Below are positions 29,373-39,276 of a stretch of DNA of 64,000 bases, piece by piece (the first letter of the stretch is position 1; every line of letters begins with the position of its first letter). Made by a program: the position numbers and the translations under genes. Below the pieces are notes generated by a model. That model was not told the DNA's origin. It made no database searches and saw only the letters and a list, made by a program, of their open reading frames with translations. Source of the stretch: Escherichia coli DSM 30083 = JCM 1649 = ATCC 11775 (GTDB lineage: Bacteria > Pseudomonadota > Gammaproteobacteria > Enterobacterales > Enterobacteriaceae); the NCBI RefSeq assembly GCF_003697165.2, contig NZ_CP033092.2:4650001-4714000 (forward strand), read 5' to 3'.

Positions 29373-30767
29373 TCAGAAGAAGTATTTAAAGCGAACGCGT
29401 GCGCCGTAACGGTCATCACTATCGTCGCCGTGTATCTTATCGCCGTCGCTATCCAGAATGGAGTAATACGTGCCGAGGTAAATATTAAAGTTCTCCATAT
29501 CCATCACATTAGCGAACTGATAAGACGCATGAATGGTGTGAATGTTGTATGTTCCTTCATCATCAATCCAGCAATCGTTATCACAAACCACGCCACTAAA
29601 TTCATCAATCTTATTATGTGCATAGATATAACCCAGCTCGAAACGTTTCCACAGCGCGTTAATCCCTGCCGTGAAATCTTTTTCATTATTAGCATCTAAA
29701 TAGGCGGTATTAAGATTAACCACGATGCCATTTTCCGGATCGGTTTTCAGGCCATTCCAGGTCATACTCATGCCATAACCGGTACGATCGGACTGATCGA
29801 CAAAATTACCCTTGCTATCGGTATAACCATAAGCATTATTTACCACATTCGCTTCCATCGCTGCGGAAACGGTGAATTCTTCCGTCGGCGACCAGGCAAT
29901 TACCGGACGCAGATAAGCAACATTTTTCTGCTGTTCCATATCGCGTCCATGATAATTACCGTCGTTATATAAAGATGTTCCGTCTTCCAGTAACGTGTTT
30001 AATTCAAAATACCAGTTATCGAGTTGTTTGCTGACGAGGAAATTACCGCCAGCGTTAGAACGTCCGCGGCCCTCTTTCATCATATAGATATAACCGCTGC
30101 CATCGTCATAAAGATCGTTCGCAGTATTACCGGAATGTTCAACAAAGGTATCCTGATTCAGCGGGAACATATCGTAGGCTTCAAAACGGCCTACTTTGAC
30201 CTTCCAGTCGTTTTCTTTGCCAAAGAAGAAAACCGCATCATCGATATTTACTGAACCGTGCATATCCCCCAGCGGTTGTGCGGAGAACCCAGCGAAATAG
30301 CCATTATCCAGTTTTCGCATACCATCAAAACCTAACAGAATACGACCATTGAGATTCCACTGTTCATTAGTGGGATCGCTATTCACATCAGCGTTGGTCA
30401 TTGCCAGCAGGCCATGATTACTTTCCGCATCCATATTAAATTCGACGTCACCGTAGATTTTTAAATCGCCATACCCTGAAAGCAGGAGATTAGGCGGGGT
30501 GGCGTTTTTCTTCTCTGACTCCGTCGTTGATTGACCGTTTACCGGCGTGTTGCCCTGTGCGGTTTTAATTTCGCGGATCTCGGCGGCTTGTTGTGTCTGA
30601 AGCTGTTTAACCTGCCCCTCTGCTTTTGCTGCCCGCATTTCTGCCGCTTCCAGGCGTTCTTCCAGCAATGCCATGCGTTGTTCCAGCGTTAAATGCTGTG
30701 TTTTTGCCATACCGGTACTACATGCCAATAATAAACCGATGGCTAAAGATAATGTCGATTTTTTCAT
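29373..30767 (-). CDS. RafY-like carbohydrate porin
   Basis: 464 residues. Signal peptide (STLSLAIGLLLACSTGMA, cleavage near residue 21), then a predicted trimerising coiled coil about 25-65 (LEQRMALLEERLEAAEMRAAKAEGQ type heptads), an Asn/Thr/Ser-rich linker, and a beta barrel ending FKYFF with the C-terminal Phe of outer-membrane proteins. Length and layout match glycoporin RafY of raffinose plasmids (Porin_8-type family). No sugar operon partner is adjacent apart from rha; K-12 has the frv operon here. Substrate unknown. RBS-like AGGGAA lies 8 bases before the ATG. Confidence 0.85.
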   Translation of the reverse strand: MKKSTLSLAIGLLLACSTGMAKTQHLTLEQRMALLEERLEAAEMRAAKAEGQVKQLQTQQAAEIREIKTAQGNTPVNGQSTTESEKKNATPPNLLLSGYGDLKIYGDVEFNMDAESNHGLLAMTNADVNSDPTNEQWNLNGRILLGFDGMRKLDNGYFAGFSAQPLGDMHGSVNIDDAVFFFGKENDWKVKVGRFEAYDMFPLNQDTFVEHSGNTANDLYDDGSGYIYMMKEGRGRSNAGGNFLVSKQLDNWYFELNTLLEDGTSLYNDGNYHGRDMEQQKNVAYLRPVIAWSPTEEFTVSAAMEANVVNNAYGYTDSKGNFVDQSDRTGYGMSMTWNGLKTDPENGIVVNLNTAYLDANNEKDFTAGINALWKRFELGYIYAHNKIDEFSGVVCDNDCWIDDEGTYNIHTIHASYQFANVMDMENFNIYLGTYYSILDSDGDKIHGDDSDDRYGARVRFKYFF

Positions 30768-31120
30768 TATTTACGTTCCCTGAAATAAAGGAGACCCTAC
30801 GCTTTCCAAAAGGAATACGTATATAGAGAAATATAAGGTGTGCACTTTCGAATTTTTAATCCAACTTCAGCAGGCCGATGGATAGTATCCCGCCGCATAA
30901 TATGAGTAAATCCGCTGATTTCCTGGAACGTGAGGAATATAACAATAGTGCCGTTTTTAACTAAATATCGTAAAAAATATTAGATATGATTCACGCTGAC
31001 TCATAAGCCACAAATATAAATAACGCTTAAACAAATTATCTGAGACATTTTAACATTCACAAAATCATTAAATAATGATACTTTATTCACAAAATTTATC
31101 CTTCACTCTGCTTTATATTG
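30768..31120. other. AT-rich intergenic region upstream of the porin
   Basis: About 350 bp with no supported gene. The half next to the porin (30768-30930) should hold its promoter; the half next to the yiiG remnant (30940-31120) is very AT-rich with runs such as AATATTAGATATGATT. No palindrome clear enough to name. It may be one junction of the segment that replaced the K-12 frv genes. Confidence 0.5.
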
Positions 31121-31820
31121 TTACGACTTCGTGACATATCCGTGCTCATCACAAACCCGCCCCGCGATTACAATTAACTGAAATATTTCATCGACCATTT
31201 CGTTGTAATCGCATAACGCTCGTGGAAATGAGTCTTCGGCCATCCAGCTTGAGTTTGCGTCCTGAAGTTGCTCTTTATCCCAGTCAGAGTACGGGACTTT
31301 ATCTCTGATGCGGCGAACGTATTTTTTAGCCTCGAGTTGATACTGGCCTGCCGAATTAATAAACGAGAAATTCATGCCGCTTTTATCCGCTTCTTTGGCC
31401 TGCGCCACCAGCGTTTCCAGTTCAGACACTTTCTTCATTGCCGCTTCTGCATCAAACTTATCTTGCGATATCAGGTTATTAATTTGTTTCGCTGAAATCA
31501 TGACTGCCAGAGAGTAGTAGTGGAATGTTTTCCCTTCTCTTTCTTCAATATTTTTCAATTCCGTAAGCTGGCGCTTGTCATTAATTTCCTGAATCGCCGC
31601 ATGATAAGATTCTGCTACAGGTTCAAAGGCTTCCAGATTTTTAAGAATGTCTGGTGCAGCGTTTTCCCTTTCGCAAACGCATCGTCTTTATAATTTTCCT
31701 GGGTGTAATATTTATCCATTTCGTTAATGGTATTACCCAACGCTACGGCAGCATCAATATAACTCACCGCCACGCCATCAATAGGTTGCAGCGCAGGCGT
31801 TAACGCCACTACACGCGTTT
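31121..31820 (-). pseudogene. yiiG: yiiG remnant (lipoprotein of the DUF3829 family), truncated and frameshifted
   Basis: Reading leftward from 31809, VALTPALQPIDGVAVSYIDA and following residues match the middle of YiiG. At about 31650 the frame is lost (HQTFLKIWKPLNL then stop): TTCTTAAAAATC needs one more base to continue as LKNLEAFEP. The second frame then runs to 31121 (ELKNIEEREGKTFHYYSLAV onward). The first roughly 130 codons, including the lipoprotein signal, are absent; upstream of 31815 there is unrelated AT-rich sequence. No ribosome binding site. I judge it non-functional. Confidence 0.85.
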
Positions 31821-31896
31821 TGTTTATGAAAAAATAACAAAATTCACGAAATGAATAAGTCCTGTAATTTAATATATATCGCAGGACTTATTTTAA

Positions 31897-32730
31897 TTAA
31901 TTGCTCAAACGCTGCGGATGGGTATAAACCGTTGCCCGACCCGGTTTACAAAAGCCCACCAGCGTCAGATTACAGCGCTCAGCCACTTCTACAGCAAGTG
32001 TGGTCGCGGCAGACACCGCAAACAAAATCTCTACGCCGCACATCGCCGACTTTTGCACCATTTCATAACTGGCACGGCTGGAAACCAGCACCGCACCTTG
32101 CTGCCAGCTTTCCCCTTCTTGTGACCGGCGGCCTAACAGTTTGTCCAGCGCCACATGGCGACCCACGTCTTCATGCCCGCCGACCAGTTCGCCAGATGGC
32201 AACATCCATGCAGCGGCGTGAGTACAACCAGTCAGTTGCCCCACTGGCTGGAAATCATTGAGATGACGTAATGCATCATCCAGTTTGTTGAGATCAAACG
32301 TCTGGGTGAACGGCAGCGGCTGCACCGGTTTACCGATATCGTTAAGCTGTTCTACACCGCATACGCCACAGCCCGTACGTCCCGCCAGCGCCCGGCGGCG
32401 TTCCTTCAACCCCATAAAGCGGCGGCTGGAAAGCTCAATTTGTACTTCCAGGCCATTACAGGAAGGAACGACATCCATGCCGAAGATATCGCGCGGGCTT
32501 TCGATAATTCCTTCGGAAAGCGAAAAACCGAGCGCAAAGTACTCAAGGTCTTTGGGCGACGCCATCATCACCACGTGCGAAATGCCGTTGTAGACCAGCG
32601 CAACGGGAACTTCTTCCGCCACCTCATCTAACCGTGGGTGTTGTAAATCATCACGCCGCCATAACTCAATTTGACGAACACCTGTGATATTTGTCACATT
32701 CTCGATTTCTTTTTGCTGTGTTTTTTTCAC
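31897..32730 (-). CDS. fdhD: FdhD, sulfurtransferase needed for formate dehydrogenases
   Basis: 277 residues, the full length. FdhD takes sulfur from IscS and passes it to the molybdenum cofactor so that formate dehydrogenases become active. The paired Cys loop CGVCGVEQ (Cys121/Cys124) that carries the persulfide is visible, and [16 protein letters not shown] is the conserved core. Divergent from fdoG, its client enzyme, across a 193-bp gap with the promoters. Confidence 0.97.
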
Positions 32731-32923
32731 TTTCTATTAACCAGATAAGAACACACACACCAACATTATGGTATTCTGTTACAAATCCTTCCTGGATGGA
32801 GGGAAATTGAGCCAATTCTGGACCTTTGCGGCCCCTTCCGCAAAGAAAAATAACTCCCACTCCCTGCACACGCAGCAAGCGAATGTAAATGGGACGTGAC
32901 AATGTCGAAACAAGGAGCAATCC

Positions 32924-35900
32924 ATGCAGGTCAGCAGAAGGCAGTTCTTTAAGATCTGCGCTGGCGGTATGGCAGGCACCACGGCAGCGGCACTGGGTTT
33001 TGCACCCAGCGTAGCACTCGCGGAAACCCGGCAGTATAAACTGCTGCGCACCCGCGAAACCCGTAATACCTGCACCTATTGTTCCGTAGGCTGTGGGCTG
33101 TTGATGTACAGCCTCGGTGACGGAGCAAAAAACGCCAAAGCATCTATCTTCCATATCGAAGGTGACCCGGATCACCCGGTCAACCGCGGAGCACTTTGTC
33201 CGAAAGGCGCTGGCCTGGTGGATTTCATCCACTCCGAAAGCCGTCTGAAGTTTCCGGAATACCGTGCGCCAGGTTCTGATAAATGGCAACAAATCAGTTG
33301 GGAAGAGGCGTTTGATCGCATCGCCAAACTGATGAAAGAAGACCGCGATGCTAACTACATTGCGCAAAACGCCGAAGGCGTGACTGTTAACCGCTGGCTC
33401 TCCACCGGGATGCTGTGTGCTTCCGCGTCGAGTAACGAAACCGGCTATTTAACGCAAAAATTCTCCCGCGCGCTGGGTATGCTCGCGGTCGACAACCAGG
33501 CGCGTGTCTGACACGGACCAACGGTAGCAAGTCTTGCTCCAACATTTGGTCGCGGTGCGATGACCAACCACTGGGTCGACATCAAGAATGCCAACCTCGT
33601 CGTGGTGATGGGCGGTAACGCCGCTGAAGCTCACCCGGTCGGGTTCCGCTGGGCGATGGAAGCCAAAATTCACAACGGCGCAAAGCTGATTGTTATCGAT
33701 CCTCGCTTTACACGTACAGCGGCGGTGGCTGACTACTATGCCCCTATCCGTTCCGGTACTGACATTGCTTTCCTGTCAGGCGTATTGCTGTACCTGCTGA
33801 ACAATGAAAAATTCAACCGCGAATACACCGAAGCCTATACCAACGCCAGCCTGATCGTGCGTGAGGATTACGGCTTTGAAGATGGCCTGTTCACCGGCTA
33901 CGACGCGGAAAAACGCAAGTACGATAAGTCCACCTGGACTTACGAACTGGACGAAAACGGCTTCGCCAAACGTGATACAACCCTGCAACATCCACGTTGC
34001 GTGTGGAACTTGCTGAAACAGCACGTTTCCCGTTATACGCCAGATGTGGTTGAAAACATCTGCGGTACGCCAAAAGACGCGTTCCTGAAAGTCTGCGAAT
34101 ACATCGCCGAAACCAGTGCTCACGATAAAACAGCGTCGTTCCTCTACGCCCTCGGCTGGACGCAACACTCCATTGGTGCGCAAAACATTCGTACGATGGC
34201 GATGATCCAGCTGCTGCTCGGCAACATGGGGATGGCAGGCGGCGGCGTTAACGCCCTGCGCGGTCACTCCAATATTCAGGGGCTGACGGACCTGGGGCTA
34301 CTGTCGCAGAGTCTGCCAGGTTACATGACGCTGCCAAGCGAGAAGCAGACCGATCTGCAAACTTACCTTACCGCCAACACGCCGAAACCACTGCTGGAAG
34401 GCCAGGTTAACTACTGGGGCAACTACCCGAAATTCTTCGTCTCTATGATGAAGGCATTCTTTGGTGATAAAGCGACGGCGGAAAATAGCTGGGGCTTTGA
34501 CTGGTTGCCGAAGTGGGATAAAGGCTACGACGTCCTGCAATACTTCGAGATGATGAAAGAAGGCAAGGTCAATGGCTATATCTGCCAGGGCTTTAACCCT
34601 GTTGCCTCATTCCCGAACAAAAACAAAGTGATCGGCTGTCTGTCGAAGCTGAAATTCCTCGTGACTATCGACCCGCTGAACACTGAAACCTCTAACTTCT
34701 GGCAGAACCACGGTGAGCTGAACGAAGTTGACTCGTCGAAGATCCAGACCGAAGTGTTCCGTCTACCATCGACCTGCTTCGCGGAAGAGAACGGTTCTAT
34801 CGTTAACTCAGGTCGCTGGTTACAGTGGCACTGGAAAGGTGCGGACGCCCCGGGGATTGCGCTGACTGATGGCGAGATCCTCTCCGGTATCTTCCTGCGC
34901 TTGCGCAAGATGTATGCCGAACAGGGTGGCGCGAACCCGGACCAGGTGCTGAACATGACCTGGAACTACGCCATTCCGCATGAGCCATCTTCAGAAGAAG
35001 TGGCAATGGAGAGCAACGGCAAAGCGCTGGCCGATATTACCGACCCGGCAACCGGTGCGGTTATCGTCAAGAAAGGCCAACAACTTAGCTCGTTCGCCCA
35101 ACTGCGCGATGACGGCACAACTTCCTGTGGCTGCTGGATTTTCGCCGGTAGCTGGACGCCGGAAGGCAACCAGATGGCGCGTCGTGATAACGCCGATCCG
35201 TCTGGCCTCGGTAACACGCTGGGCTGGGCATGGGCATGGCCGCTTAACCGCCGCATTCTGTATAACCGCGCCTCCGCAGATCCGCAGGGTAACCCGTGGG
35301 ATCCGAAGCGTCAGTTGCTGAAATGGGACGGCACTAAGTGGACCGGCTGGGATATTCCGGATTACAGCGCAGCGCCTCCGGGCAGCGGCGTAGGGCCGTT
35401 TATCATGCAGCAGGAAGGCATGGGACGTCTGTTTGCCCTCGATAAGATGGCGGAAGGTCCGTTCCCGGAACACTACGAGCCGTTTGAAACGCCGCTGGGA
35501 ACTAACCCGCTGCATCCAAACGTTATCTCGAATCCGGCGGCGCGTATCTTTAAAGACGATGCCGAAGCATTAGGTAAAGCCGATAAGTTCCCGTATGTCG
35601 GAACCACCTATCGTCTGACCGAGCACTTCCACTACTGGACCAAACACGCGCTGTTGAACGCGATTTTGCAACCAGAGCAGTTTGTGGAAATCGGGGAGTC
35701 GCTGGCGAATAAACTTGGCATTGCCCAGGGCGATACTGTGAAAGTCTCCTCCAACCGTGGCTATATCAAAGCCAAAGCGGTAGTGACCAAACGTATTCGC
35801 ACGCTGAAAGCAAACGGCAAAGATATCGATACCATCGGTATTCCTATTCACTGGGGCTATGAAGGTGTTGCGAAAAAAGGCTTTATTGCCAATACGTTGA

Positions 35901-35974
35901 CGCCATTCGTCGGTGATGCGAACACGCAGACGCCGGAGTTTAAGTCCTTCCTTGTGAATGTGGAAAAGGTGTAA
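32924..35974 (+). CDS. fdoG: FdoG, formate dehydrogenase-O major subunit, selenoprotein
   Basis: 1016 residues when the in-frame TGA at 33509-33511 is read as selenocysteine 196. Twin-arginine signal SRRQFFKICAGG at the N-terminus sends it to the periplasm. Next come a 4Fe-4S site (CTYCSVGCGLLMY...CPKG near 55-93) and the molybdopterin-guanine-dinucleotide domains (GGNAAEAHPVG, ALGWTQHSIG). Sec196 is a molybdenum ligand with His197 (codon CAC follows TGA). The bases after TGA (ACGGACCAACGGTAGCAAG) can form the bSECIS hairpin. It oxidises formate to CO2. Confidence 0.98.
33509..33552 (+). promoter_or_regulatory. Selenocysteine UGA codon with bSECIS element
   Basis: TGA (33509-33511) followed by CACGGACCAACGGTAGCAAG and a complementary TCTTGCTCCAACATTTGGTCG: stem pairing of GGACCAA with TTGGTC(G) and GCAAG with CTTGC. 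This is the layout that SelB recognises directly after the codon in fdhF, fdnG and fdoG. Confidence 0.9.
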
Positions 35975-35986
35975 CGGAGACGACAT

Positions 35987-36889
35987 ATGGCTTATCAATC
36001 GCAAGATATCATTCGTCGTTCCGCGACTAACGGTCTGACCCCCGCGCCTCAGGCGCGGGACTTCCAGGAAGAAGTGGCGAAACTCATCGACGTTACCACC
36101 TGTATCGGCTGTAAAGCCTGTCAGGTGGCGTGTTCAGAGTGGAACGACATTCGCGATACCGTCGGCAATAACATTGGGGTGTACGACAACCCCAATGATT
36201 TAAGTGCCAAATCGTGGACGGTGATGCGATTCTCGGAAGTGGAGCAGAACGACAAACTGGAATGGCTGATCCGCAAAGACGGCTGTATGCACTGTTCCGA
36301 TCCAGGCTGCCTGAAAGCGTGCCCGGCGGAAGGGGCAATTATTCAGTATGCCAACGGTATCGTCGACTTCCAGTCCGAGCAGTGCATCGGCTGCGGTTAT
36401 TGCATTGCGGGCTGTCCGTTCGACATTCCGCGCCTCAACCCGGAAGACAACCGCGTCTACAAATGTACGCTGTGCGTTGACCGCGTGGTGGTTGGGCAAG
36501 AACCGGCCTGCGTGAAGACCTGCCCAACGGGCGCGATTCACTTCGGTACGAAAGAGTCGATGAAAACGCTGGCGAGCGAGCGCGTGGCGGAGCTGAAAAC
36601 CCGTGGTTACGACAATGCGGGTTTGTACGACCCGGCAGGCGTCGGTGGTACACATGTTATGTACGTGCTGCACCATGCTGACAAGCCAAATCTGTATCAT
36701 GGCTTGCCGGAGAACCCGGAAATCAGCGAAACCGTGAAATTCTGGAAAGGCATCTGGAAACCGCTCGCAGCTGTTGGCTTTGCGGCTACCTTCGCAGCCA
36801 GTATCTTCCACTACGTGGGTGTCGGTCCGAACCGTGCGGATGAGGAAGAGAATAATCTGCACGAAGAGAAAGACGAGGAGCGCAAATGA
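35987..36889 (+). CDS. fdoH: FdoH, formate dehydrogenase-O iron-sulfur subunit
   Basis: 300 residues, the full length. Four 4Fe-4S clusters pass electrons from FdoG to the cytochrome. Cys groups are visible: [11 protein letters not shown] near 39-49, [13 protein letters not shown] near 100-112, [11 protein letters not shown] near 133-143 and CTLCVDR...CVKTC near 160-180. A single C-terminal membrane anchor ([21 protein letters not shown]) and a charged tail follow. Its stop overlaps the fdoI start by 4 bp. Confidence 0.98.
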
Positions 36890-37521
36890 AACGACGTGAC
36901 ACCATCGTGCGCTACACCGCGCCGGAACGTATCAACCACTGGATCACCGCCTTCTGCTTCATCCTGGCGGCGGTGAGCGGGCTGGGCTTTTTGTTCCCGT
37001 CCTTCAACTGGTTGATGCAAATCATGGGCACACCGCAGCTGGCGCGCATTCTGCACCCGTTTGTCAGCGTGGTTATGTTTGCCTCGTTCATCATCATGTT
37101 TTTCCGTTACTGGCATCACAACCTAATCAATCGGGATGATATCTTTTGGGCGAAGAATATTCGTAAGATCGTCGTCAACGAGGAAGTAGGTGACACCGGG
37201 CGTTATAACTTCGGTCAGAAATGCGTTTTCTGGGCGGCGATTATTTTCCTGGTCCTGTTGCTGGTGAGCGGCGTGATTATCTGGCGTCCTTATTTTGCGC
37301 CTGCTTTCTCAATCCCGGTGATCCGATTCGCGTTAATGCTGCATTCATTTGCCGCAGTGGCGTTAATTGTGGTTATCATGGTGCATATCTACGCCGCCCT
37401 TTGGGTGAAAGGCACGATTACCGCCATGGTGGAAGGATGGGTGACCAGCGCATGGGCAAAGAAACATCACCCGCGCTGGTACCGTGAGGTCCGCAAGACA
37501 ACGGAAAAGAAAGCTGAATGA
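36886..37521 (+). CDS. fdoI: FdoI, cytochrome b556 subunit of formate dehydrogenase-O
   Basis: 211 residues with four membrane helices. It holds two haem b groups and reduces ubiquinone/menaquinone. Haem-ligand histidines are expected in [12 protein letters not shown] (His18 region), the ILHPFVSV helix and the [22 protein letters not shown] helix. Stop overlaps the fdhE start by 4 bp. Confidence 0.97.
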
Positions 37522-38447
37522 GTATTCGCATAATCCCGCAAGATGAGCTGGGTTCGAGCGAGAAACGTACGGCGGATATGATTCCGCCGTTATTGTTCCC
37601 TCGGCTCAAGAATTTATACAACCGCCGCGCCGAGCGTCTGCGCGAGCTGGCAGAAAATAATCCGCTGGGTGATTACCTGCGCTTTGCTGCGCTTATCGCC
37701 CACGCCCAGGAAGTGGTGCTGTACGACCATCCGCTGGAGATGGATCTGACCACGCGCATTAAAGAAGCCAGCGCACAAGGCAAGCCCCCGCTGGATATTC
37801 ACGTTCTGCCGCGTGATAAGCACTGGCAAAAGCTGCTGATGGCGCTGATTGCTGAGCTGAAACCTGAAATGAGCGGCCCGGCGCTGGCAGTGATTGAGAA
37901 TCTGGAGAAGGCATCGACTCAGGAGCTGGAAGATATGGCCAGCGCACTGTTTGCCTCTGATTTCTCGTCCGTCAGCAGCGATAAAGCGCCGTTTATCTGG
38001 GCTGCGCTGTCGCTCTACTGGGCGCAGATGGCTAATCTGATCCCCGGCAAAGCCCGCGCTGAATACGGCGAACAACGTCAATATTGCCCGGTATGTGGCT
38101 CTATGCCGGTGTCCAGCATGGTGCAAATTGGCACCACTCAGGGTCTGCGTTACCTGCACTGCAACCTGTGTGAAACTGAATGGCACGTAGTGCGCGTAAA
38201 ATGCAGCAACTGTGAACAAAGCGGCAAACTGCATTACTGGTCGCTGGATGACGAACAGGCCGCGATTAAAGCCGAAAGCTGCGATGACTGCGGCACTTAC
38301 CTGAAGATTCTTTATCAGGAAAAAGAACCGAAAGTTGAAGCCGTGGCAGATGACCTCGCCTCTCTGGTACTGGACGCGCGAATGGAGCAAGAAGGCTATG
38401 CCCGTAGTTCCATTAACCCGTTCCTGTTTCCGGGTGAAGGGGAGTAA
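37518..38447 (+). CDS. fdhE: FdhE, formate dehydrogenase accessory protein
   Basis: 309 residues, the full length. A cytoplasmic rubredoxin-like protein that interacts with FdoG/FdnG catalytic subunits and is needed for activity in vivo. C-terminal metal-binding Cys pairs are visible: CPVCGSMP, CNLCETEW, CSNCEQSG and CDDCGTYL (residues about 194-260). Last gene of the fdoGHI-fdhE operon. Confidence 0.96.
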   Translation: MSIRIIPQDELGSSEKRTADMIPPLLFPRLKNLYNRRAERLRELAENNPLGDYLRFAALIAHAQEVVLYDHPLEMDLTTRIKEASAQGKPPLDIHVLPRDKHWQKLLMALIAELKPEMSGPALAVIENLEKASTQELEDMASALFASDFSSVSSDKAPFIWAALSLYWAQMANLIPGKARAEYGEQRQYCPVCGSMPVSSMVQIGTTQGLRYLHCNLCETEWHVVRVKCSNCEQSGKLHYWSLDDEQAAIKAESCDDCGTYLKILYQEKEPKVEAVADDLASLVLDARMEQEGYARSSINPFLFPGEGE

Positions 38448-38535
38448 TCTCTGACGTTTTCCGGGTGGCGCTGGTCGCCCGGATTACAGCTCATAGGGTG
38501 TGACGACACCTGCTATTCCCGCAAAATCTCTCGTA

Positions 38536-38580
38536 TTTCGCGAGGCGTTTTCCAGATATGATGTAACAGTTGCAGTTATT
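38536..38580. repeat. Degenerate intergenic repeat, copy 1
   Basis: The segment beginning TTTCGCGAGGCGTTTTCCAG and ending ATGTAACAGTTGCAGTTATT is repeated with changes at 38975-39020 and, for its first half, at 40638-40662. The copies share GCGAG-GCG...CCAGAT and the first two share ATGTAACAGTT(G/T)CAGTTATT. I do not recognise it as a named element. It flanks yiiE and then the toxin-antitoxin patch. Confidence 0.7.
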
Positions 38581-38611
38581 ATAAGTTCAAGTAAAACAGC
38601 CTTGTATTAAT

Positions 38612-38638
38612 ACCAGAATAAGGGCATCTGGTTTTTTA
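38612..38638 (+). terminator. Terminator of the fdoGHI-fdhE operon
   Basis: ACCAGA, 9-nt loop, TCTGGT followed by TTTTT. An additional hairpin CCGGGTGGCG...CGCCCGG lies right after fdhE at 38460-38483. Confidence 0.65.
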
Positions 38639-38662
38639 TATTCATGAATAAAAAAACTTTTG

Positions 38663-38881
38663 TCATTCCTTATGCTGCTTACATAGTTCTTCAACACCAA
38701 CTGCCTCGTCCCTTTGCCTGCCGCCTTTTGCCTTACGCACCGGAAATTGCTGCCGCTCCAGATATTGCTCTACCGCTTCGCGTAAAATTGCAGAGCGCGA
38801 AACCTTACGCCATCCCCGAAGCTTGTTCAGCCGTTTAATTGCCTCTTCTGATAAATGAAGAAAAACCGTATTCATCGCCAT
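38663..38881 (-). CDS. yiiE: YiiE, ribbon-helix-helix transcriptional regulator
   Basis: 72 residues from the ATG at 38881 (MAMNTVFLHLSEEAIKRLNKL). CopG/MetJ-type ribbon-helix-helix: beta strand NTVFLHLS, helix EEAIKRLNKLRG, then SRSAILREAVEQYLERQ. Likely DNA-binding antitoxin-like or autoregulatory protein; targets unknown. The basic C-terminal tail KGGRQRDEAVGVEELCKQHKE is similar to but not the same as the K-12 protein in my memory. A longer reading from 38908 is possible. Confidence 0.85.
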   Translation of the reverse strand: MAMNTVFLHLSEEAIKRLNKLRGWRKVSRSAILREAVEQYLERQQFPVRKAKGGRQRDEAVGVEELCKQHKE

Positions 38882-38974
38882 TACCACCACCTTACATATA
38901 TTACTCATTAATGTATGTGCGAAAATTACGCCGGAAAGTTAATTAACGAAAGCGGATTTTTTCATATTGTTTTA

Positions 38975-39020
38975 TTTTTGCGAGACGGCATCCAAAGATA
39001 ATGTAACAGTTTCAGTTATT
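38975..39020. repeat. Degenerate intergenic repeat, copy 2
   Basis: TTTTGCGAGACGGCATCCAAAG then ATAATGTAACAGTTTCAGTTATT; aligns with copy 1 (38536-38580) over about 45 bp with roughly ten differences. It sits between the yiiE promoter side and the accessory genes. Confidence 0.7.
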
Positions 39021-39107
39021 TCAATTGTTACTCAAAAATGGTTTATTACTTTTAATTAAGCGGGGGCACATCTACAGAAAAGAAACAACAAATAATAAGG
39101 ATGAATT

Positions 39108-39224
39108 ATGGATGCTATAAATATTTTATATTCAAGAATATTTTTTGATTGGGTCTTCATTTGCTTCATCAGGATGGTGTACCCGAAAAAGTCAGCAGCT
39201 TTACCGCACCAGGGTTTAAGGTGA
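39108..39224 (+). CDS. Candidate 38-residue small protein, unknown
   Basis: ATG at 39108 preceded by AAGGA with a six-base spacer. The product (MDAINILYSRIFFDWVFICF start) has a hydrophobic, aromatic-rich segment at residues 4-24 and a basic tail (RMVYPKKSAALPHQGLR), like many small membrane or type I toxin-like peptides. I know no homologue. A hairpin GACCGGT...ACCGGTC follows at 39242-39268. It could be chance in an AT-rich spacer. Confidence 0.3.
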   Translation: MDAINILYSRIFFDWVFICFIRMVYPKKSAALPHQGLR

Positions 39225-39241
39225 AATCTACCATTCATAAC

Positions 39242-39272
39242 GACCGGTCAGTGCCGCACCAACCGGTCTTTA
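39242..39272. terminator. Hairpin between the small ORF and the minus-strand genes
   Basis: GACCGGT, 13-nt loop, ACCGGTC then TTTAATT. Suits a terminator for + transcripts; it also lies just past the stop codon of the minus-strand gene at 39277. Confidence 0.55.
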
Positions 39273-39276
39273 ATTG

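Noticed and set aside
32666..33367. 233-codon minus-strand frame upstream of fdhD
   Set aside because: Antisense to fdoG and overlapping the fdhD start; shadow of the GC-rich fdoG reading frame.
33511..33560. Apparent nonsense mutation splitting fdoG
   Set aside because: It is the conserved selenocysteine codon at position 196 with its downstream hairpin; both parts continue in one frame to a 1016-residue protein.
38644..38838. 64-codon plus-strand frame over the yiiE region
   Set aside because: Antisense to yiiE, whose ribbon-helix-helix motif is clear; no ribosome binding site.
39056..39238. 60-codon minus-strand frame MNGRFHLKPW...
   Set aside because: No ribosome binding site, and it runs through the AT-rich spacer; the opposite-strand small ORF has better start signals though still weak.
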